DNA of 64,000 bases from Galeopsis tetrahit (taxonomy: Eukaryota; Streptophyta; Magnoliopsida; Lamiales; Lamiaceae): positions 37,223,381-37,287,380 of the forward strand of contig OY776131.1 in the NCBI GenBank assembly GCA_963675135.1, in the 5' to 3' direction. Below the pieces are notes generated by a model. That model had not been told where the DNA came from and ran no database searches. It saw nothing but the letters and a program-made list of their open reading frames with translations. How positions within the stretch are numbered: position 1 is the stretch's first letter; each line of letters starts with the position of its first letter. Position numbers and translations under genes: made by a program. Below are positions 34,778-47,429 of this stretch, piece after piece.

Positions 34778-36272
34778 CACTATATAAGATACAGGGGGAA
34801 TAGCAACAAAAATTTTGCCACAAATCTAAATTTCATCGCTAAAATCGATTTTTAGCAACGAAATAAAAAATTACGTCGCTAAATTCTTAGATTTAATATT
34901 TACAACAAAATTTATATATTTCATCGCTATACTAGCAACAAATTGCTTCATTTTGTTGTTGTTAATAATCAGAACAACAATGAAAATTATATTTCGTCGT
35001 TAATAATTTGCAATGAAATAGAAATTTTTGTGGCTACTTTCTTGAAATTAATTTTTGCGATGAAATTAAAATATTTCATCGCTAAACTAGCAACAAATTA
35101 TTTTATTTTGTTGTTAATAATTAGAAGAACAATGAAAATTATTTTTGTCGCTAATATTTTGCTATGAAAAAGGAATTTTTTGTGGCTAATTTTGTGGATT
35201 TAATTTTGGCGAAGAAATTAAAATATTTTATCGCTAAACTAGCAACAAATTATTTTATTTTGTTGTTAATAATCAGAACAGCAGTGAAAATTATATTTCG
35301 TCGCTAATATTTTGCTACAAAAAAAAAATTGTGGCTAGTTTCTTAGATATATATTTGTGACAAAATTAAAATATTTTACCGTTATACTAGCAACAGATTG
35401 TTTTATTTTGTTGTTAATAACCAGAACTTCAATGAAAATTATATTTAGTCGCTATTATTTTGCGATGAAATAGTTTTTTTGTAGCTAATTTCTTGGAATT
35501 AATATTTCAACGAAATTAAAATATTTCATTGCTACACTTGCAACAAATTATTTTATTTTGTTGTTAATAATAAGAACAACAATGAAAATTATATTTTGTC
35601 GCTAATATTTTAGCGACAAAATTGAAATTTGCATGACTAATTTTGTGGATTTAATATTTGCGAGAAAATTAAAATATTTCATATATTAGCAACACAATAT
35701 ATTTTATTATATTATTAATAATCAAAACAATAATGTAAATTATATTTCGTCTTTAATATTTTAGTGATGAAATAGAAATTTTCATGTTTAATTCTCATGA
35801 ATTAAAAATGGTTGTCGTTTAAACATAATAAAGGAAAAAAGTTTGAGTGTATTGAAATAATATGATCAATATAATTTCATTTACTTTTACTCATTAATTT
35901 GACATACTAAGTTTTTTGTTTGATTTATTTTGGGGTATAATTTCTTGATTTCATTCTGTATAATTTATTTTATATTTTTCTGTTTTCTTGATTTCATTAA
36001 TTATTTGTTGTTATTCCTACTAAGCATGAGAGATGAGTACTACTTCAACTATGCATATTAAATCTAGAAAATCAGTTTAAATGTTTAATAATTCTCCAAA
36101 TTCCGTGTCTAATAAATCAGTTTGAATGTTTATAAAAATATTTATAAATATGATGATGCAAATGAAGATGGACATAAAGATGAGAGGATGAAGATTGGAT
36201 GTAATATTTATTATTTTTTTGGAATTGTTAAAGTAATATTAATTTTTTACAATTGAAATTGTTTAAAAAATT

Positions 36273-36303
<31 letters not shown>

Positions 36304-36960
36304 TTGTTACAAGTTAAAAATTAATCAATTAATATATGTGAAATAAATTAATTAAATGAGTAAAATTAGCTAAATTAGTAACAATTGAATATATATATAG
36401 TTAATATTAAAAACTGAACCAAAGAGTTGTCTACTCGAGTGGTGGGGGCCCATAGTTGGACGCCCATCCACTCGAGATCAATTCCCACAAAGACCAAATT
36501 AATAAACAGTGATTTAAAGAAAATGGGAGAGGGGGTATGCGGGTTGGGTGCAGGTCAGGTTGGTCGAGTACGGAAGTCGGTTTAGAGAACGATTCGTAAA
36601 TCGGATATCCATAGCCAAATATTAACGACCAAAATATGGGTTTCATGGCTAACATTTGCAACGAAATTAAAATATTTATCGCAAAAAAAAAAAAGTCACG
36701 AAGTAAGGAGCTACTATTTTAGACACTAAAAATATTTGTCGCTAATTCTAAAATTTTCGTCGCTAATGTGAGTTTCATCGCAAAATATTAGCGACGAAAT
36801 ATGAGTTTCATCGCAACATGTTTGCGAGGATAATCAAACATTTATCGCAAACACGTTAGCGACGGGTGTATAGCAACAAATCTCGCGATAAAATTATTTC
36901 ATCGCTAACTCACGTTAGCGACAAAAATTTTCGCGGCTAAATTGCAGTTTTCTTGTAGTG
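34778..36960. mobile_element. Non-autonomous CACTA element A
   Basis: Left end CACTATATAAGATACAGGGG, right end GCAGTTTTCTTGTAGTG; ATT flanks both sides (34775-34777, 36961-36963), the 3-bp duplication of CACTA transposons. The interior has about six tandem units of about 150 bp (GATGAAATTAAAATATTTCA, TTTTGTTGTTAATAAT). Subterminal motifs TTAGCGACGAAA/TTTCGTCGCTAA repeat near the right end. No transposase. Same family as 45038-47429 in the opposite orientation. Confidence 0.85.
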
Positions 36961-36975
36961 ATTCGAAACGACATG

Positions 36976-38255
36976 CACTACAAGAAATTGTTGAATTGGT
37001 TACAGAATTTTCCAACGAAAATAATTTTGTCTTTAAATATTGAGATTTGCCTACAGATTGCCTACGGATCTTTATAAATTATTTTACACATTTTCACCCA
37101 CAAAATTACCAAGGAAAAATCTGATGGTGATTTACCTACAAAATAATCCGTAGGCAAAACCGCATTTCCCTATCGAAACGGTTGTAGGTGATTTTTTTTT
37201 TCCAACGAAAAATTTCCTAACTATTTATATGTATAAATTATCTAATTGTATTACCTACAAAATTAGCTAGAAACTTAAAAAATATTTATTTAGCTACAAA
37301 ATAATCCGTAGGCAAAACCAAACCGCATTTCCCTACCGAAATGGTTGTAGGTGATTTTTTTTTAACAACAAAATTTTTCCTAGTTATTTATATGTATAAA
37401 TTATCTAATTGTATTACCTACAAAATTAGCTAGGAACTTAAAAAAATATTTATTTACCTACAAAATAATGCGTAGGCAAAATCGCATTTCCCTACCGAAA
37501 CGGTTGTAGGTGATTTTTTTTTATTTACCAACGAAAATTTTTCTAGCTATTTATATGTATAAATTATCTAATTGTATTACCTACAAAATTAGCTAGGAAC
37601 TTAGAAAAGCAATAGTGTTACTAACAAATAAGCATATGAACTTTATTGTGTCCCACATCGAAAGAGTAGAAAAAATATAAGAGAAAAAATAATATAAAAG
37701 TAGTAGTATTAGTAAGTTAGTAACCAACAAACATAATTTTTTTGTCCCACATTGAATAAGACTACAAGAAACATGAGAGAAAAACATTATAAAAGGGGCC
37801 TAATGTGCACCTAAGTTTGTATTTTAAAAGTGTTTATATATTTTAACACTTTTTGAATCGATTCATGGTTGGACCTGTTGGTCCAATTTTGAATGAATTT
37901 ATTTTGTAGGCTATTGCCAAAAAAATAATTTATTAATAAAAAATTAAAAAATATATATTAAAATTTTTCCAACCAAAATGTTTGTTGACAAAATTGCCTA
38001 CGGAATTACCAAAGAAATGTTTTGTAGTTGATATTTACCTACGGAATTTCATTTATTAGGATAATCATATTACCTACCGAAATGTTATGGATTTGCTACG
38101 AAAATGTGGTAGGTAATTGCCTACGGATTGAATTTTTGTGGGCAACCAAATTACCTACGGGCGAATTCCATACGAATGGTTTTCGTTGGTATTCCGTAGG
38201 TAAATATAAATGCCTACAAAATATTCTCTAGCCAATTAATTATTTTCTTGTAGTG
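36976..38255. mobile_element. Non-autonomous CACTA element B
   Basis: Perfect termini CACTACAAGAAA and TTTCTTGTAGTG, with ATG at 36973-36975 and 38256-38258. 1280 bp. Three internal units of about 160 bp carry AATAATCCGTAGGCAAAA and ACGGTTGTAGGTGATTTTTT; the ends carry CCTACGGA/TCCGTAGG subterminal motifs. No transposase. A different family from element A. Confidence 0.9.
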
Positions 38256-38959
38256 ATGATGCTTCGAAATTAAAGGTAAAACACAATCATCTTTGCACGA
38301 ACTACACTGAAACGTACAAAGCTCCAACAAATTGAAAGCACGACTAAACTGGACTACACGCTAAAATGCGATACAGAAATGCAAGAAAATAATATGTAGG
38401 TTTTCTGGAAATTCTGAGGTGAAAAATGCCTTTTGTCAAGGTAATTTTAAAAAACAATGCACTCTTATTTATAGGTAGTATCACTCAAGTAGGGAAGCCA
38501 ACGGGCATTTATGACAGTTACTGCCACTACTTAAATGGCCACAACCTAGAAATGGTAACAACCAATTTTGTAACCTCCATGCATTAAGACGTCATGTATC
38601 TAGACGACCCCATTGTCCAGATTCGTTCAATTTCAAATTCAAATGAGAAGTCAAATGATCACACCATTTAACACCTCCTTGGACCATCTGAAATGGGCTG
38701 GTCTTTCACTTTGGGCTGCCCAAACTCCCGTAACATAAAATATAACTAACAATATTTTCTAATATGGAAAAAAATATACTAAAACAAGAGATTTAAACCG
38801 TAACAATGTGAAAACGTATGGTGGAATCAAAGTTGGGGTGCAAACACTTCGAAACGACTTTGTTGTTGATTTTAAACGAAATGGGGGAGTATTATGTGTT
38901 AAAAATTGATTTTTGGGTGGAATGAAGGAAAATTGGGGGTATTGTTGTTTCAGATACCA

Positions 38960-39313
38960 GTATTTGCGACGGCCATACATTCCGTCGCAATTTACGATGA
39001 AATTGTCATCGCAAACTAAAAATTAAGATTTGCAACAACAATTACTGTCACAAATTAGGCGGGCCAATTTAATAGCGACGCAAACAAGGCTTCTTGGAAA
39101 TAGGCCGATTTGTCAATTTGCGACGACAATTTCATCTCAAATTTGCAATAAATGACTGGTTTTTTTCGTCGAGAATACCATCGCAATTTGCGATGGATTT
39201 GTTTTGTCGCAAATCATGTTGACTTCTTCAATTCGACCATTTTTTCGTCCCAAATCCGTCGCAATTTGTGTTGCAAATATGTCGTCGCAAATCTCCGTGT
39301 TTTTTTTGTAGTG
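38960..39313. mobile_element. Right end of a third CACTA-like element
   Basis: Ends TTTTTTTTGTAGTG at 39313 after repeated TTTGCGAC/GTCGCAAA motifs. No matching CACTACAAAA left end was found before 38960, so it is left-truncated or too diverged. Confidence 0.5.
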
Positions 39314-39465
39314 AATGTCATTCATAGTTCAACGTGAGGACAGTGGTACATAATTCCACAGTCATTAACTTTGTTCAGCACTCAGTTTTAATTGGTACAA
39401 GTGTTTTGGTGAAGATTGTGTCGACTATTTGGACTGCAATTGTTTGGATTATATGGAAATGTCGA

Positions 39466-41640
39466 CAATAAAAGGGGTTTTAGATTAAAAGGAAAAAAGA
39501 AAAGATAAAGGTCATAAGTTCACAAGCCGAACTAGAGGCCAAAGTGTCTTCGAAAAATGGTACATCCCTAAATACGACCTACCAATAAAATAATAAAATG
39601 TTCGAAAAAACTGGTCAAGTCAAGGAATCTGAAACCGGGTGAAGGACTATGGAGGGTCAAATGCATCGCCCCAACTGCCCTTGAACTTGGAGACACGGGT
39701 GAAATCATTGTCAAGCCTTGACAATGGGCTGATAGTGTATTTCGTGTAGGCTCTAGCCTCGAATTCATTGATAGCGCTGATCGAGATTTGTTGATGGGAT
39801 AGGCTCCCCCAGACATCCTGGGACTACTACGTTTCTCCGTGGAACGAGTCGAGTCTGCCTAAGTAGGGGTAGAAACGTCGTTTGTAGTAGCCTCCAAATT
39901 CGAATTGTTGTTGGCCGCTGCAGCAACATACCGAGGTCCGAGGGCTCATCCGTGCTGAGACTGTAGAAGGAGTTACTAACTGGGACCGGGTCAACTTCGA
40001 TATCCGATGAGGGGTCCGTAGGGGCGCTCGGGGTCGGAGTTCTGAGAAAGAAGGCTCGATCGTGTTCTGTGTTGGGTCCTACCACGGGAGTCGTCGCGAG
40101 GAGGTCTTGGGGCCTATCCCATAGCGCAACAAGCAGGCACGTGTCCAATTACCTTATATTGGCTGCAGAACTCCGAAAGCTGCTTATAAAGCACCTCCAC
40201 CATCACAGATCGGTCCTCACATTCAAGGACCAGCCGCTCCAAAAAAGGTTGTTTCATATCCACCTCGACCAAGATTCTAGAATACTAACTCATGGTCTTA
40301 GCCGCTGTGTGACCGTCCATCTTAACGAGCTTTCCAACCGCCGATGTCGTAACCGAGAGAATCGTGGACTGCCAAAGTTTAATCGGGAGGCCGAGGAGGC
40401 ATACCCCAACTTGAGTCGTTCAAGGTTGGGACCTGGTTCGGATTGAAACCGGGAGACCATTTTAGTAGTCGTATAGAACCTAGGCCAAGTTGTCAATCTC
40501 GTCTCCTAAAAATACGACCACGCTCTTTAAATAGGTGAAATTTGAGAATAATAAATCCTTTTCCGATTGGCACAGCAGAGAGGCTCCCATGGAGGGACCA
40601 AGTCTCAACGAGCCTCTTCGACGCCTCAACATACGGGATCGGGGATTTTCCACGAGGGGTGTTTAAGCGACCAATCAAGGCATCCTTAAATTCGTTCACT
40701 CCAGCCTGTAACGTGGCATTATCGATCGAGATCGTGAAGTAATCCCACTTCTTACATGGGCGCATGTGTTCAGGGAAAACGACTGGGCTCGTGGAGAAGG
40801 GTCAACGGGCAAGGCGGATGTCACAGAAGAGGGCAGGACCGAGGTGCTCTGTCCAACCAAGACACAAACGAGGTAGGAGACAGCAGCGCAGGTAAAAAGG
40901 CAACGATTGGTTCGATAAACTCAGTGGTCCCAAGAAAGTGCGCCTCCAAGGATGGGAGGTGGACACCAATGGGTACGGACTAGTAAAGAGATTTCAAAAT
41001 GGCAGTCAATCTTAGGAACCGAGGTATAAGCAGCTTAGCTACAGCAATTTCACCAGGGGAGAAATTGGCCAAGGGCGGTGGGGTCGTCGGAGATGGAGCC
41101 TGCTCGTGTAGGGACGAAAGCAAGGAGCAAGCTGGGAGCCCGGGGGAGTGCACTTGCACGCTGTCAGGCGGCACTGTAGAAGCTCTCTGCTCCCACAAGG
41201 GCGGTGGCGAAGGGAAGCCGAGGCAGACAGAGAGCCGCAACACTAGAGGGCGGCATTCCACTAGGGGAGGGACGGCGAATCGGGGCCAAAGCGGTCGTGG
41301 TCGATCGCAGGCAGCTGCAAAAGCAGGCGACCGAGGAGGCAGGGCAGAGGAGGGGCTTACCGGTGAAGCGTCGTCGAGCTCTAGGACGTCGGCCATGGGA
41401 ACGAACGGTGTAGAGGTCCTAGACGGATGCTGCAGCCGCCATTTGCGAACATGGGAGCAGGGCGGCGCGGAGGGGCGGGTAGGGACGGCAAGCAGCAGCC
41501 TGGTGTAGTGGCCGACGGGAAGAGATGGAGGCGGAAGCAAGGCGACACAGCTGGGGGGGGGGGGGGGGACGGCAGGCGGCGGCCAGGGGCAGGTACATCG
41601 GAGATGATGAGAGGGAGGGGGTGGGCATTGAACACCAATA
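39466..41640 (-). mobile_element. ORF1-only LINE-like element, copy 1
   Basis: Minus strand. Start-like MADVLELDDASPVSPSS at 41396, then PLANFSPGEIAVAKLLIPRF, then FKDALIGRLNTPRGKSPIP and WSLHGSLSAVPIGKGFIILK, a DUF4283 LINE ORF1 domain, broken by frameshifts. It then runs, without any endonuclease or reverse transcriptase, into a tail (AAGTTCATAAG-type, CCTCTAGTTCGGCTTGTGAA on the minus strand) shared with the LINE at 51370. The 5' boundary and target duplication are not resolved. Closely similar along its length to 58723-60908. Confidence 0.7.
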
Positions 41641-42529
41641 GAAACAAATAATTAAACTGATTGGTCTATCTCAACCTCTCTCTTCCCATTTCACTCTATT
41701 TCAAAATTCCTTTTTTCTCATTCATATTCTAACTTTTAATCTCATCCATTTATTTTAACTAGAACTTTTAATTCTTTTAACTCTTAATCTTAACCTACAA
41801 TATTCTTAATCTCTTCTCCTATATAACTCTCATCTTCTTTCTTTTCATTTCAACCACTCAACTTATTTTGTTTTGCATAATTTTTCCCGCTTTAAATGAT
41901 TTTTTGCAGAAATTTTCATCTTATATGCATGGTATGTATTTCACGTCATTAACACGAAGTTGGGGAATGTCTTATGTTTTTTTTTTTTTTTTTTTTTACA
42001 GAAATTCAAAATTTTGATGAGAATTTTTGTTTCTTCGTTCGAATCATTAATTCTATTAAAACAAAATTTTAATTCGGATATGTTAATATAATATTTACTC
42101 AATAATTAATTTTAATTCTAATATAATGGACCATTTCAATTATATTTAATTTTTTATTAATTTAAAAGACTCCAAAAATTAAATATATTTACATTTCAAA
42201 ATCATCTCTCTTGCTCTTCCGCTACATTAAAAAAAATGTGTTTACATTCAAATTTTATTTGCGCTAAAGTTGCTATCTCTATGATTATGGTAATTGTTAT
42301 TGTTTGACAAATTAGGGAAAAATGTTAGAAAAAAATTTATATAATAGTTTAATAAGTACATATTTTCGAAATTGTGATAACTAATTATTCCTAAATAATA
42401 AGAAATAATCATGTAAGCAGATATGCATCCATTCTCTCACGTAAAATATGTCATAATTAAATTATGTTGTAAATTTTAATGATAATAATTATATTATTGT
42501 CAATACCTCAAATATAATCAATTGATAGA
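41641..42529. other. AT-rich intergenic DNA
   Basis: No gene supportable. Poly-T at about 41979-41997. Confidence 0.6.
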
Positions 42530-43877
42530 ATTTGATTGACCAAATCAATGTTGAATTAGAAGCCATGTTAATGAGTTCTAGTGAATGGTCTCCAACTGAA
42601 ATATTTCGGCCCACGCGGGGTATTCGTTTGGGAGACCCTCTGTCCCCGTTCTTATTTGTGTTTTGTGATGAGGCATTGTCAGCCCTGATATGGCGCAACA
42701 TGGAGATTGAAGTCTTACATGGGGTTTGAGTATGCAGACAGGCACCTCCGATTTCGTGCTTATTCTTTGCGAATGATACAGTTATATTTAGGCGTGCCAC
42801 GACAATTGAACTATCTATAGTTAAAAGAATTATGCAGGTATATGAGGGAGCTTCGGGTCAAGCTATCAACCTGGACAAATCAGAGATTGTCTTTAGTGGT
42901 GGAATCTCAGAGGAGATGGGGGAGGAACTGACTGATTTTTCGGGGGTTCATTGGGTGACTAAGCATGCAGTATATTTGGGTATTCCTACACATGTGGGCC
43001 GGTCTCGATTGGAAATTTTTCGATCATTGGTGAATAGGGTGCATAAGAATATTAAGGATTGAAAGAGTTTGATGATCTCTATGGCGGGCAAGATTACGTT
43101 AGTTAAGTCGGTAATCCAATCGATCCCTACCTACCTAATGACGTGCTTCAAAATCCCAACAAATGTGATTCATAAATTTGAGGTTGTTGTCACTAGGTTT
43201 CTGTGGGGCCAGCGGGGGAGGAGCGAAGAATTCATTGGTCACGATGGGACATTTTGGGGCTAATAAAACTCTCATATTTCAATCTGGCCCTATTAGCGAA
43301 GCAGGGGTGGAGACTGATTCAAGATGATCAATCATTGCTAGCTAGAACATTGAATGCAAGATACTTTCCACGGGGGACATTTCAGACGACTTTGGTGGGT
43401 TTCAACCCCAATTTCACATGGAGGAGCGTCCTGGCGGGTCATGCGTTGCTGGATAGAGGCCTGGTATGGGTGGTTGGAAGTGGTGAATCAATTGATGTGG
43501 AGGTAGAGCCATGACTATTTGATGGGAATGAGCCTCGGGTACAGCAAGATCAAATTGTGGTAGGCATGTGGTCAGCGAGTTCATTAACCAAGTGACGTGC
43601 TAATAGGATATTCAATGGTTGAGTGGGAAATTCACGGAGGAGGTGGTGCGCCGTATCAAAACTGTTGGGATTTAGCCCAAGTGTGGTTTTGGCCATTGGG
43701 CCTACACACCTTATTGTTGCCCTAATTCTATTCTTGGCAACCTTCCCATATATTGAGTCACCCTCTCCATTAACAATAAGACGAGACGAGGACGCGTGAC
43801 ATAAACGTGAGATTGGAGAGTGAGAGACCAATAAGGGTGAAGTGCTACCCATCTTAGTGTTTGGTTATCTCCACTAT

Positions 43878-44831
43878 GTGCTTGTTTGCTATATAGGTTT
43901 AAGGATGGATTGGGTATATAAACACACCATAACCCATGTTTGCTAGAATTATTCCATAACCCTTTTACCCGGGTTTAAAATAGGATCTAGGTTTTGTAAA
44001 CCTAATTTTATGGGTTATGAGAACCCACCTCCCCCATGAGTTGTATAAACCTACCTCACAACCCACTTACAAAATTCTTCAATAACACATATAACCTTGC
44101 CTCACGAACTCCATGGTTGCTGGCACCACCGGCACCAGAACTTCCCCTACGCCGCCACCAGAACTTTAGCGGCGCCTCCACCGGAACTTTAGCGGCGCCG
44201 CCACCTGAACTTTAGCGCCGCCGCCACCAAAGCTCCATCTTTTCTGCAGTTTTCATCTCCTTCTCATCTAATCTCATTTATCTGGCGGTTTCACGGTTGT
44301 TTCCAGATTTTTTATTTACTGATTCTTAAGTTAAGTTATTTGGATATAAGATTTGAAACTTTGAAATTTGGATCTATTTAACATATAATTTTATTCCATT
44401 TTTCCTCCAATTTTTTATTCCTTTTTTCTGCAAATAATTTGGGTTCATGATTTGGAATTATAAATTTTTTTGCAAATGGTTTCTGATAATCCAAGATTTG
44501 AAATTTTGAATCCTACAAATCGTAAGATTTCTCACAGTTTGGTGTCCAATGTAATGGAGAGGATGAAGTAAGTTTTGGGTGTTTGAAGTGGAACATGACA
44601 TTTGCTTAATTTTGGGTTATCCACATTCCTCTGATAATGGCAGAACTTGCATCGCATTTGAACCCAATCAAGAAGATAAAGAATAATTTCAAGGGCAATT
44701 ATGTCTATTGACATTTGAATACCTAGTTGAAAATTTAAAAAACAAACATGAGATAACCAAAGTTTACACATCCCAAGTAAACCCAACCCACCTAATCCAA
44801 CCTTATCCCAACCCTTTAAACAAACAAGCAC
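43878..44831. mobile_element. TIR element inserted in the 5' LTR
   Basis: Ends GTGCTTGTTTG and CAAACAAGCAC are perfect inverted repeats, with imperfect extension. TAT at 43875-43877 and 44832-44834 is the target duplication, confirmed by the uninterrupted sequence in the 3' LTR (CCACTATATCCTGG, about 49346). Inside at about 44125-44230 a GC-rich 24-bp unit with GAACTTTAGCGGCG repeats about three times. No transposase. PIF/Harbinger-like by size and 3-bp target. Confidence 0.85.
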
Positions 44832-44897
44832 TATATCTTGGTACAATCCCGACACGTGTCTGAGCCCGTCTAAGTGACCCGAGTACGAACCCAACGG

Positions 44898-44910
44898 TGG
44901 TATAAGAGCC
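44898..44910 (+). promoter_or_regulatory. Primer binding site (initiator Met tRNA)
   Basis: TGGTATAAGAGCC lies one base after the 5' LTR and differs at one position from the common plant PBS TGGTATCAGAGCC. Confidence 0.8.
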
Positions 44911-45037
44911 TGGTTTCGTCGGCGGCCGCCCTGCCACCGTTTATCTCGCCGGATTTGTTCACCAGATCGTCTTCCACCGCCGTCCGCCATCTTTGTGGGT
45001 GGAACCCTAGCAGCCGCCACCATGGTTCCCGTGCAAT

Positions 45038-47429
45038 CACTACAAGAAAACTGCAATTTAGCTGCGAAAAAATTTGTCGCTAATTCTAATATTTTCGTCG
45101 CTAACGTGAGTTAGCGATGAAATAATTTTATCGCAGGATTTGTTGCTATACGCCCGTCGCTAACGTGTTTGCGACAAAAAAACTTAATTTTGTCGCAAAT
45201 GTTTGCGATGAAAATTTGAGTTTCATCGCAAAATATTAGCGACGAAAATTTGAGTTTCATCGCAAAATATTAGCGACAAAAATATAAGTTTCATCGCAAA
45301 ATGTTAGCGACGAAAATATGAGTTTCATCACAAAATGTTTGCGAGGAAAATTAAACATTTGTCGCAAACATGTTAGCGACGGGTGTATAGCAACAAATCC
45401 CGCGACAAAATTATTTCATCGCTAACTCACATTAGAGACAAAAATATTAGAATTTTTGTTGCTAATATTTGGCTATGATATCCGATTTACGAATCATTGT
45501 CTAAACCCACTTCCGTACTCGACCAACCCAACCCGCCCCAACCCACACCCGACCCGCACCAACACTCGACCCGCCCCGCCCCAACCCGTACCCAACCCAT
45601 ACCCGCCCCGCCCCAACCGACCCCAACTCAACCCAACCCGCACCCACATACCCCCTCCCCCATTTTATTTAAATAAATATTTTATTTTGGTCTTAGTGGG
45701 AATTGATCCCGGGTGGATGGGCGCCCATAGCTGGGCGCCTACCATTCGGGCAGACAGCTCTTTGGTTTAGTTTTTAATATTAATTATATATGTATTCAAT
45801 TGTTACTAATTTAGTTATTTTTACTCATTTAATAATTTATTTCACATTTATTAATTGATTAATTTTTAACTTGTAACAACTATATATGTATATATACATG
45901 TGTATACGTAATTTTTAAAACAATTCCAATTGTAAAAAATCAATGTTACTTTAACAATTTAAAAAAATATATATATTAGAGCCAATCTTCATTCTCCCAT
46001 CTTTAATTATGTCCATCTTCATTTGCATCATCATATTTATAAATATTTTTATAAACATTCATACTGATTTGTAAGACATAAAATTTGGACAATTATTAAA
46101 CATTTAATTATATAAATCGATTTTCTTGATTTAATAAGCATAGTTGATTTAATATTAGCCACGAAATATAATTATCATTGTTGTTCTTATTATTAACAAC
46201 AAAATAAAATAATTTGATAAAAGTGTAGTGATAAAATATTTTAATTTTGTTGCAAATATTAATTCCAAGAAATTAGCCACAAAAAATATATTTCATCGCA
46301 AAATAATAGCGACTAAATATAATTTTCATTGTTGCCCTAATTATTAACAACAAAATAAAAGAATTTGTACGTTGCTAGTTTAGCGATGAAATATTTTTAT
46401 TTCATCGCAAAAAGTAATTTCAATAAATTAGCCACAAAAAAATTATATTTAATCGCAAAATATAATTTTCATTGTTGTTCTGATTATTAACAACAAAATG
46501 CAGCAATACGTTGCTAGTATAGCGATGAAATATTTTAATTTCATCGCAAAAATTAATTTCAATAAATTAGCCACAAAAATTTATATTTCATCGTAAAATA
46601 TTAGTGATGAAATATAATTTTCATTGTTGTTCTGATTATTAACAACAAAATGAAGCAATTTGTTGCTAATATAGCAATGAAATATATAAATTTTGTTGCA
46701 AAAATTAATTTTAAGAAATTAGCCACAAAATTTTCAATTTCATCGCAAAATATTAGCAAGAAAATATAATTGTCATCGTTGCTCTGATTATTAACAACAA
46801 AATGATGCAGTTTGTTGCTAATAAAGTGATGAAATATATAAATTTTGTTGCAAAAATTAATTTCAAGAAATTAGCCACAAAAATTTCTATTTCATCGCAA
46901 AATATTAGCAACGAAATATAATTTTCATTTTTGTTCTGATTATTAACAACAAAATGAAGCAATTTGCTGCTAATATAGCGATGAAATATACAAATTTTGT
47001 TGCAAAAATTAATTTAAAAAAATTAGCCACAAAAATTTCTATTTCATCGCAAAATATTAGCAACGAAATTTAATTTTCATAGTTTTTCTGATTATTAACA
47101 ACAAAATGAAGCAAATTGTTGCTAATATAGCGATGAAATATATAAATTTTGTTGTAAAAAATAATTTCAAGAAATTAGCCACGAAAATTTCTATTTCATC
47201 GCAAAATATTAGCGACGAAATATAATTTTCATTGTTGTTTTGATTATTAACAACAAAATGAAACAATTTGTTGCTAATATAGCGATGAAATATATATATT
47301 TTGTTGCAAATATTAAATCTAACAATTTAGCAACGAAAATTTATATTTCGTTGCTAAAAATTGATTTTAGCGATGAAATTTAGATTTGTCGCAAAATTTT
47401 CGTCGCTATTCCCCCCATTTCTTGTAGTG
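45038..47429. mobile_element. Non-autonomous CACTA element C (same family as A, inverted)
   Basis: Starts CACTACAAGAAAACTGCAAT and ends CCCATTTCTTGTAGTG; AAT at 45035-45037 and 47430-47432 is the 3-bp duplication. Its left end is the complement of element A's right end. About six tandem units of 152 bp (GATTATTAACAACAAAATGA; TTAGCCACAAAAATTTC) fill 46200-47340. 45510-45660 is a C-rich run of ACCCGCACC-like units, longer than in element A. No transposase. Confidence 0.88.

Noticed and set aside
40999..41508. Gly/Arg-rich plus-strand frame of 169 codons
   Set aside because: It is the complement of the GC-rich ORF1 start of the LINE-like element.
39451..41640. Target-site duplication for the first ORF1-only element
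   Set aside because: The sequence before 39466 (ATATGGAAATGTCGA) was not found near the 5' end; border left open.
45456..45770. Pro-rich frame of 104 codons
   Set aside because: Translation of the C-rich minisatellite within CACTA element C.
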